From positions 1,488,001 through 1,552,000 of the forward strand of contig JAXBDG010000010.1 of the NCBI GenBank assembly GCA_036320915.1: a stretch of 64,000 nucleotides of DNA, written 5' to 3'. The notes beneath the pieces are model-generated. The model was not told the DNA's origin. It saw nothing but the letters and a program-made list of their open reading frames with translations, and ran no database searches. Shown here piece after piece: positions 57,102 through 64,000 of this stretch (its first letter is position 1; each line of letters opens with the position of its first letter). Both the position numbers and the translations under genes were made by a program. The DNA is from Linnemannia elongata (Eukaryota > Mortierellomycota > Mortierellomycetes > Mortierellales > Mortierellaceae).

Positions 57102-58325
57102 TCAACCAATAAAATGCTCCTGAGTAAGGTTGATGGTGTGGAGGCGGGATAGGATCAGAGGGAGGAAGGAACTGTCGGATCGTAGCATGGCCCGTTCCGG
57201 TGTAGAGGATCTGTCCTTCCACCCTCGTTTCTCATCCGTAAACAAGCGTCCCTGCAGTATGATGGGCTGGCGTACCCTCCATTCTCCACACCGTGAAAAG
57301 CCCCGTCCTGAGAGTCTCTTTCTCTGTCTTTTCATCCTTCCTGATAGTTCCATTGAACCGACACGTTCCATTCGAATTTCATCGCCTTCTCGCTTCCTTA
57401 CCAAACTCGAATTCCTCCGAGCAGCCAACTAAAAAAAACAGAGCAAAGGACGGAAAAGTAGATAAAAACATCGATCTAATTAGCGAACGAGATTCAAAAA
57501 AGACGAAAAAGGAGCGACCTCTCCGAACCAGGGCTTCCTCCTCTCCTCCCTCCTCTCTTCTCCCTGCAACCCAGGGTCCAACAATAAAAAACATAAAAAA
57601 GTCACAAACCTTGACATCGTCCACGTTGACAGTGGATCTCTTGGCATGTCTATGCAAAGTAAAGCACACAGGTAATAGTAGGAGGATCTGTGTTAGAGAG
57701 TCGTCTTTCTACATAGAATCACGACCAACACTAACTCTTTCTTTCTAAATACCTACTTTGCAAACATCTCGAGGTCTTTGCCCAAGGTTTCTAGATAATT
57801 ATATTCAACAACAGAAAAAGGCTGGTTAAGTCTCGGAACTCGACTCGCTAATCTCTCCTGATGGACCATTGTTTTCAAAGACTTCCCTCTATAACAGAAT
57901 CTTGACTAAAAGATACATACCTGCTTGGGCGAAGACAATCTCAGCAAGCGAGGCAATAAGTTGCGGTGTGATCGCCACGTTCAATCTTTCCTCTAAATAG
58001 CCAACATGACGAGAGTGTAAAGAGCGAGTTAGAAGTTTAAGCGTATACTGAACGACATATAAACTACTGCATTTTAGTAAAATATGTAAGGGTGAGGGTG
58101 AAAACATACTCTCAGCATTGCATATTTCGCCGACGGTAAACCAGACCGCAGCCTTGAGTCGCTACAAAACGCCACCATAACAAACGAGAGTCAGTTCAGG
58201 ATGCATGTGAACGAAATGCAAGGTACACCCATAGGGAACAAATGCCAGGACTAGATTGACTTAAAAACGCGTTCGGGATGGCATGCAGTTTGTACCTCGC
58301 GTGGTCCTTCGTCATTGTCGCTCAT
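57102..58325 (-). CDS. CENP-S / MHF1 histone-fold protein
   Basis: Six exons, several under 60 bp: 58325-58296, 58161-58110, 57992-57921, 57790-57757, 57649-57610 and 57428-57102. All phases agree, giving 184 residues. The histone fold matches CENP-S closely: RLKAAVWFTVGEIC, LNVAITPQLIASLAEIVF, GKDLEMFAKHAKRSTVNVDDVKL, ARR. This protein pairs with CENP-X (MHF2), acts in the inner kinetochore CENP-T-W-S-X complex, and binds FANCM/Mph1-type helicases at DNA forks. The C terminus after RNSSL is uncertain: a GTAAGG donor sits right there (about 57399), so the reading-through tail of about 100 basic residues may instead be intron. Confidence 0.85.
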
Positions 58326-58461
58326 CGCGTTGGCATGGGAAGGGTGGGTAGAGAAAAGGGCAGCAAATGCACAAGGTCATAGGGGTGAAAACAAGCAAAA
58401 AGCAGCCGGCATCACGTGCGAAGATATCAACAATTTCCTACCTTAAGAAACGGTGACTGCA

Positions 58462-58475
58462 TTTGCGCGCGGGAA
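58462..58475. promoter_or_regulatory. E2F/MBF-like G1/S site upstream of CENP-S
   Basis: TTTGCGCGCGGGAA lies about 140 bp before the CENP-S start codon. Its reverse, TTCCCGCGCGCAAA, resembles E2F sites (TTSSCGC). Cell-cycle control would suit a kinetochore/repair gene. Factor identity is inferred. Confidence 0.4.
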
Positions 58476-58779
58476 TTGGATGAAAATCGTGCATTGCACA
58501 CAATAAGGAAAACCCAATAAGAAGAAATAAGTCCACGCGCATGCGCGCGCTCTTCCCAATCTATGCAATTGTTTCGTTTTCCTCAAGTGTTTTTTCATCT
58601 ATGCTATTACATATACATGGATTCTTTCTCCTCTAGAACCTTCCCCACTTCTACCTCCTTTTTTTTTTGACTCCTATGCAGTTCAAAGAAGTCGAACAAG
58701 AGGTTTTTTCTTCTATTAATATTTATTTTTTTAGTTGAACAAAAGTGGTTAAGCGCTCAATCTTTCCTTGAAGGATATT

Positions 58780-60118
58780 CACTCATAGTCCTCGTCCTCG
58801 TTCTGTTCCTCCTCCTCCTCGTCCAATCCTGTTCCTCTCCATCGCTCTGTTTTTTCTCTTTGCCTTTGATCGCGTTTTTCCTCCCTTACCCTTTGCGCGA
58901 ATCCTTTTGTGGTTTACAATATTCCACGTATGGATTAAAAATTGTAACTGGTACTGCGGTTAGGAACAGGTGAAGCTACAGCATCAATCTCCCTGAAGTC
59001 GGCACTTAAGGCGTCTTTCTCGCTCATCGATTTGTTGTTCTTTCTACTCCTCTCCATCAAAAACAAGACCGACCTCTGTATCCTCCTTTTGTTGTTCAAG
59101 TTCTTGGTTGTGGCGCCAGAGAGTGTTGTTGATAGTCCCTGGGCTTTCCTTTCTGCACGTAATTTGTCGTGCTGCTCAAGCTCCTCAAATACAGCCTTTG
59201 TGCTGGTGGGAAATTGGTTTATAATAAATCAATCCTTAGGCTGGAAAGGTGCTGATGCCTAGATATCCGTTAATGCTGCTAGATCTCCAGCATCCTTTGG
59301 CCTTTATTGCTGTATTCTCTTTCTGTCGCCTGAAGGATACAGGCAAAGATCCTGACATACCTGGATCTCTGAGTTGTATATATTGGTGTAGGTAATGCGT
59401 GTGCAGCTAATAAATCTAGTCGAATAGCTTGAGGTTGGTGATTGCCGGGTTTGGAAGATGGTGGCTGCTGTGAACCAGGATGTATGGTCGACTGTCGATT
59501 TTGCTGATGCTGCTCAAGGTGGAGAGGAGAATGACCCTGGTATCTCATGACCGAAGTAAGGTTGAACTCCAGCGAAGTAAGGCTGAAGACCAACAAGCAG
59601 CGGTCTGTGAAGCGCTTCCTGCATCTCCTTGTGCATCTTCTCGATCCAGTCCAACTCATTGCTCGTCTAGATGTTTTGGTCGTGCTAGGTTATGAAACTT
59701 TCTTCAAAAGGCATCCAACCTCCCATGAATGTCGGCCAAGGCTAGTTTGATTTCTGCAACTTCATTTGCTTGCGTCGAGCTCGTCTAAAAGTCTCGCTGC
59801 TAAAAGTAACATCGCAAAATTTCTACAGCAAAGAGCAAAGATGGTTAACACGTTGTGATTGCAAAGTGAAAGTGAGAGAAGAACAAAAAAACACGTAAGG
59901 AATTATCTTGTAGTCCAAGAAAATAATTCCATACGGATCTCTTGTATTGTTGGTGAGACAAGAGGAACTACAGTTGTACTCTGCAAAATGGCTATGACTT
60001 CCTCTTTCACTCGGCGAACCGCGCTTAGTAGTGCTTGACGGAAATCCTGCGATACGCCCTGCATAAAAACATCATATTCTTGCACTTTGGCCGCCAGTAG
60101 ATACTTTTCTATTATAAA
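58780..60118 (-). pseudogene. Broken coiled-coil coding remnants, unknown gene
   Basis: Several minus-strand stretches look coding but cannot be joined into one frame. About 60118-59932 reads KYLLAAKVQEYDVF then LLSAVRRVKEEV and opens at an acceptor-like TAG. About 59780-59720 reads TQANEVAEIKLALADI. About 59660-59530 reads NELDWIEKMHKEMQ then a short QPYF repeat. About 59205-58960 reads KAVFEELEQHDKLRAERK. About 58900-58780 reads an acidic end LDEEEEEQNEDEDYE with a stop. All are charged and helical. Stops and frame changes between them suggest a decayed gene, or a real gene whose splicing I cannot resolve. No family recognised. Confidence 0.33.
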
Positions 60119-60260
60119 TAAGACAAGACCTTGGCCTTAACGACCCATATTTCGCCGCCACAACTCCCATGTTAATGCAATCATAACAATTCATTGAACA
60201 TTAAACTAGGTTTCAATAGCAATTTGTACCCTTTTGGTCTTTATTTACAGTAGTATCGTC

Positions 60261-60762
60261 TCACTCCGACCGTTCAGAACCGGAAACACGCGCATTTTCA
60301 TCAGCGCTATTGGGTTGATCGCTTTCGCTTTCACATTCATATTCATCCTCGCCATGAATGGAGACCTTCTGTGCCACCTCTAAACACATTTTGTTTCACG
60401 GGAGAATTGTCAGCAAAAAACATTGCGCTGCTAAACAAGAGACCAGAAATATTTCACTATTGAACTTGTCAAAGATTTTTTTGTGGATGTTTACCTGTAA
60501 TTTCGCGATTTTTTTGAGATTTCTGCGCGCGTAAAGCCTTGCCAATAACACCGGCACTGGAAGAACTGGCTACACTGGAATCACCGGCGTTGGTACTGAA
60601 AGTATTAGCAATAGGAGCATTGCCACTGGGAGTACTGGCGTTGGCGGCACTGGCTCTGGAAGTAATGACTCTGGGGATATTGGCTCTGGGGCATTCTCTT
60701 CGAGGGCATAGTCTTCGGGGGCATTGGCAACCGTTAAGGATATCAAGCTTTCTTGAGAGCAA
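60261..60762 (-). CDS. Small acidic-tailed hypothetical protein
   Basis: Two exons, 60762-60495 and 60379-60261 (115-bp intron, GTAAAC...TAG, phase 1), give 128 residues. The N terminus is Cys/Arg/Pro-rich (CPRRLCPRRECPR), the middle is Ser/Ala/Asn low complexity and the end is acidic (HGEDEYECESESDQ). The N-terminal half is encoded by a short imperfect ACTGG-type repeat, so the start is uncertain. The second exon looks genuinely coding. It could be the end of the gene whose remnants lie to its left. No family recognised. Confidence 0.35.
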
Positions 60763-60849
60763 TTTGCATACGGTTAAGGTTACAGTATCGTTCTAAGCCT
60801 CCCCTTCTACAAATCCATTAACCGCGCCTCCTGCCATTCTGTACACTAG

Positions 60850-60858
60850 TATAAATAC
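60850..60858 (+). promoter_or_regulatory. TATA box upstream of F-box/LRR gene
   Basis: A TATAAATA element in the context CTAGTATAAATACC lies about 310 bp before the start codon, followed by a CT-rich leader. Confidence 0.45.
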
Positions 60859-61161
60859 CCTCTCCTCTTATTTTTAGCCTCTTCCACTTTCCCCTAGTAC
60901 TCTTCTCTCTTCCTTCCTTATTCTCTCATTCAGACTTTCTTACTCTGTTGCTATTACACATAGTGTCTGTCGTCCTTCATATCACTACTAACATCATTGA
61001 CTACCCTACAACATCACTATTGCCCTATTCATCCCTTTCATTTCATTCCTTCTTTATTTCTTTCTTTTCTTCATCCCTCGTTCGTTATTGCACCTTCCTG
61101 CAACTCCATCATCACCATCGTTGTCATCACCCTCGTCACGCTTGTCACGCTTCTTATCTTT

Positions 61162-62133
61162 ATGACCAAGGTATTCCGGACACATCCCCTCGATCTACAT
61201 GAGATTCGCTCAAGAATTGCCACCAGTCTTGGCTTTAAAGACCTCGCATCCTGTGCGTGTGTGAGTCGACATTGGAACGATTCATTTACACCACCTCTCT
61301 ACAAGTCTGTCGTGGTGTCGAAGCTTGGCCCCTGTCTGGAAACTGTCGAGATAAACAAGCACCTTATACGATGCCTAAAGATTCAGAGCAGTGCCTACGG
61401 AAAACTGTTTACATCTACACGAGGCAGAGTAATTTCTATCATCATGACCAACTTGGCCCTGACCACTTTGGACTTGGAGGGGAACGACATCGGATCCGGA
61501 GGAGCTCAGACGCTGTTTGAGGCACTCAAGACCAACTCGACTCTAACCACTTTGTACGTGCAGTGCAACTGGATCGGACCCGACGGAGCCATGGTGCTGG
61601 CTGAGGCACTTACGACCAACTCGACTCTAACCACTCTGGACTTGTATGGCAACTCGATTCGAGAGAACGGAACTCAGGCGCTGACTGAGGCACTCAAGGT
61701 CAACTCGACTCTGAACATTTTGAACTTGAGGGGCAACTGGATCGGAGACATCGGAGCTCAGGCGCTTTCCGAGGCACTCATGGTCAACTCGATTCTGAAC
61801 ATATTGAACTTGAGGGACAACTGGATCGGAGACAACGGAGCTCAGGCGCTGTCCGAGGCATTGAAGACCAATTCGACTCTAACCACTTTGGACTTGGGGG
61901 AAAACCCGATCAGAGACAACGGAGCTCAGGCGCTGTCCGAGGCATTGAAGACCAATTCGACTTTAACCACTTTGCACTTGCATGACAACGCGATCGAAGA
62001 TAACGGAGCTCAGGCGCTGGCTGAGGCACTCAAGATCAACTCGACTCTCACCACTTTGGACTTGGAGGGCAACCCGATCGGAGACAACGAGGGTCCGGTT
62101 TTGTTTGCGGCACTCAAGCCCAACTCGACTTAG
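61162..62133 (+). CDS. F-box protein with NLR-type leucine-rich repeats
   Basis: Start chosen at the ATG opening MTKVFRTHPLDLHEI; upstream in-frame ATGs read through a hydrophobic low-complexity leader and are unlikely. The 323-residue product has an F-box-like N terminus (about 5-45, LDLHEIRSRIA, DLASCACVSRHWN), a linker, then eight 28-residue LRRs of the ribonuclease-inhibitor/NLR type with consensus NSTLTTLDLxGNxIGDNGAQALxEALK. F-box proteins recruit substrates to SCF ubiquitin ligases, with the LRRs as the binding surface. Repeats are near-identical in DNA. The frame ends inside the start of a ninth repeat (KPNST, then TAG), where other copies read CTA. Confidence 0.85.
   Translation: MTKVFRTHPLDLHEIRSRIATSLGFKDLASCACVSRHWNDSFTPPLYKSVVVSKLGPCLETVEINKHLIRCLKIQSSAYGKLFTSTRGRVISIIMTNLALTTLDLEGNDIGSGGAQTLFEALKTNSTLTTLYVQCNWIGPDGAMVLAEALTTNSTLTTLDLYGNSIRENGTQALTEALKVNSTLNILNLRGNWIGDIGAQALSEALMVNSILNILNLRDNWIGDNGAQALSEALKTNSTLTTLDLGENPIRDNGAQALSEALKTNSTLTTLHLHDNAIEDNGAQALAEALKINSTLTTLDLEGNPIGDNEGPVLFAALKPNST
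61453..62124 (+). repeat. 84-bp tandem repeat encoding LRRs
   Basis: Eight successive 84-bp units, some almost identical over most of their length (for example the units ending near 61870 and 61960). Recent unit duplication or gene conversion is likely. Confidence 0.85.
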
Positions 62134-62511
62134 ACCATTGTAGGTGAGTATATATATACATAGCGATATCAGAAAAAAATCTCCACCTTTCTCACCAACT
62201 CCTATCTATACACTTCTGTCTGCTCTTATATACTCATTCATTTTCTAGCACAATGGGCTATTAGTAAATCTATACCGTTGCTTAAATACTCAACCCCGTT
62301 TACCCGCACTTGGTTGAATTTCTTCACTTTGTGGGCAGAAATCACATTGCAGTTTCTGGTCATCGCAATGCTATGTGTTAATTAGATATTTAGCTTCCCC
62401 TTGTCCGTACCAGTTCCAAGTTGAAGGTTAAGTGTGCACTGGACGCCGACCTCATTCTAAAGTATGGTTTATCTATTTTTATTTATTCTGCATAGGAACA
62501 AGTAAGCAGCT
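62134..62511. other. Convergent intergenic region
   Basis: AT-rich, with a short (TA)n near 62150. Contains the 3' ends of the F-box/LRR gene and Ada1. No other feature. Confidence 0.5.
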
Positions 62512-63968
62512 TCAGAGCTCGATCATAGAGTCTGAGACTTCGTCCTGATCGTCACTCATATCGGCATCATCGTCCTCCTCTTCGCTCTCCTCCTCCATAA
62601 GAATCGACAGCAATTTTTCCACGTTCACAGGGTTCTCGACCAGCATACTGGGAGAGATACCAATTGCGAATGCAAGGTCCTTGGCTGTGATCGTCGTCGT
62701 CCGTTTAGAATTGTGACCGCTGTTGGCATAAGAGGCCTGGTATGATGAAGACGACATGCCAGGTGATGGGTCCAGTTGCATGAGATGTGATGACGAAGAC
62801 GCTCCCCCTGATGATGATTCTCCTCCTGCCCCTCCAAAGAATCCGCCATTCTGCGCTCCTGCAGTGCCCGCTCCGCTTGCACTGCCTACTGCTGTCTGAA
62901 CAAGATCCCGCCTGGGTACCGTAATTCCAAGAGCACGATTCGACCTCAGTTTGATAATGCAGTTGCTGACAATGCTTTTGATATGACTCTATGAGAATTG
63001 AAGGTGCAAAAAAAAAAAAAAAAAAAAAAAAAATGTCAGCGGAAAAAAAAAATACTCGGTACAAGAGAACGGTTATCGAGATTTAAAATAGTGGTGCCTT
63101 ACCTCCAATGCATGTAGCATCAATTCCACGGCAGTGTCCTGTACTCCTGCCATCAATCCATTCTCCATAGCCACAGCTGTCATCCTATCCCGCATTGACT
63201 CGAAATCTGGGAGTTCTTTCGAGTCGAAACATAATGGCGCATGGGCTCCTCGATTGTATTCTGCCTGTAGTGGCTGTTGCGCTATTGGTGGTGCCAATGG
63301 CTTTGATACGCGATGTTCCTTGAGTTTCTGCTTGACCACTCCGCTGTTCTTGTTCAAATCCTATTCGCAATTGATCGCAATACAGGTTAAAACGTGTACG
63401 GCATTCCACTTAGCTGCTCCAATGGACGAGCCAACATCATGCACGCGTCTCTTACTCACCTTGAGACCTTTGATTCTTTCCCGTTCGGTTTTGCCGAGAC
63501 TCATGACTTGGTTCTTGATCTTTCGCCTCTTGGGATCCTTCTCCTTTAGCAGTTTCCCGTCCTTGCCCTTCTTTCCTTTTGCCCACCCTTCAGATCGTGT
63601 ACTCGGTGGCGGTGCATCCCGTTGTGCGTTGTGAATGTTGGCGAGAATAAACTGATTGTGCAATGGTGCTAAATATTTGACGTTACCAAATATTAAAAAG
63701 AGATATGGGAACGAGTTAGTGACAAGGAGTCGTGATAGTCTGAAGATACCAAGGCAAGGTGCTAAGAGGTAGTTGCTGTACCATTCTTCCTGGATAGATA
63801 GAGGTTGGCGTAAAAGTCAAACTCTTGACGGTTGAGCTTTCCAGAGACAAAGTCGGTCAGTGCTTGCCAATAGGAGGGTCCATTGTCGCCAAGGGCTTCT
63901 GCGAGTTGCTGTTTGAGCAGCAGGACATCTTGGCGTCCATCCTTGTCTACTGATGGCGGCAAGGGCAT
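62512..63968 (-). CDS. HFI1: SAGA coactivator subunit Ada1/Hfi1 (TADA1)
   Basis: Four exons, 63968-63782, 63668-63460, 63360-63103 and 62988-62512, all in phase, give 376 residues. Family marks: LKQQLAEALGDNGPSYWQAL, DFVSGKLNRQEFD (the N-terminal Ada1 motif), LHNQFILANIHN, then a basic segment (KDPKRRKIKN). The C-terminal histone-fold region is DRMTAVAMENGL, AVELMLHALESHIKSIV. The tail ends in an acidic cluster (EEESEEEDDDAD). Ada1 supports SAGA architecture by pairing with TAF12 through its histone fold. A 26-base A run (63008-63033) sits in the last intron. The gene is complete within the window. Confidence 0.85.
63008..63033. repeat. Poly(A) tract, 26 bp, in Ada1 intron 3
   Basis: Uninterrupted A run; in the coding orientation it is a T run near the 5' end of the 114-bp intron. 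Confidence 0.95.
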
Positions 63969-64000
63969 TGTGTGTATGTTGTTGTTGATGTGTGAGAGGG

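Overview
This is eukaryotic genomic DNA from a filamentous fungus. Fungal traits are short phase-consistent introns with GTANGT donors and AG acceptors, pyrimidine-rich 5' leaders, many Ser/Pro/Gln-rich proteins, a fungal-type xanthine dehydrogenase, a SAGA Ada1 subunit and a two-finger GATA factor. SMG9, a DUF1308 (C7orf25-like) protein, a SMAP-domain protein, an F-box/NLR-type leucine-rich-repeat gene and large kelch membrane proteins together suggest an early-diverging lineage such as Mortierellaceae. That placement is inference from gene content; I could not run a search.

Layout. 1-4143 is gene-poor and repeat-rich (a triplicated block, CT/CA microsatellites, a 24-bp minisatellite). 4144-17546 holds the most distinctive locus: five same-strand intronless genes. 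Four encode type I membrane proteins (signal peptide, kelch beta-propeller ectodomain, one membrane helix, long low-complexity cytoplasmic tail). The fifth keeps the signal peptide, helix and tail but has almost no ectodomain. 17745-19830 (-) is a 14-TM-type MFS drug transporter. 21392-22222 holds a 5'-truncated LRR-family fragment flanked by long homopolymers. 22376-25404 (-) is SMG9. 26596-27932 (+) is a secreted/surface protein and 28308-30140 (+) a single-pass coiled-coil protein. 30297-31778 (-) is a Lys/Glu-rich SMAP-domain protein and 32036-33841 (-) a GATA factor. 34903-37032 (-) is the DUF1308 protein. 37449-41749 (-) is a SAM methyltransferase split by two introns over 1.3 kb.

41750-48732 is a 7-kb gene-free stretch of low-complexity DNA. 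It is followed by a dithiol glutaredoxin (+), a four-exon xanthine dehydrogenase (-), a six-exon CENP-S/MHF1 histone-fold gene (-) with an E2F-like site upstream, a zone of broken coding-like sequence (58780-60118), a small acidic protein (-), an F-box/LRR gene (+) and the SAGA subunit Ada1/Hfi1 (-), which is complete at the right edge.

Most genes are unrelated housekeeping or regulatory loci. The co-oriented kelch array is the only cluster that looks like a system. Its members share ectodomain architecture and short tail motifs, suggesting a family of surface receptors or adhesins with diversified cytoplasmic outputs. Exon structures were built by hand from splice consensus, reading phase and family conservation. 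No tRNA, rRNA, CRISPR array or intact transposon was recognised.
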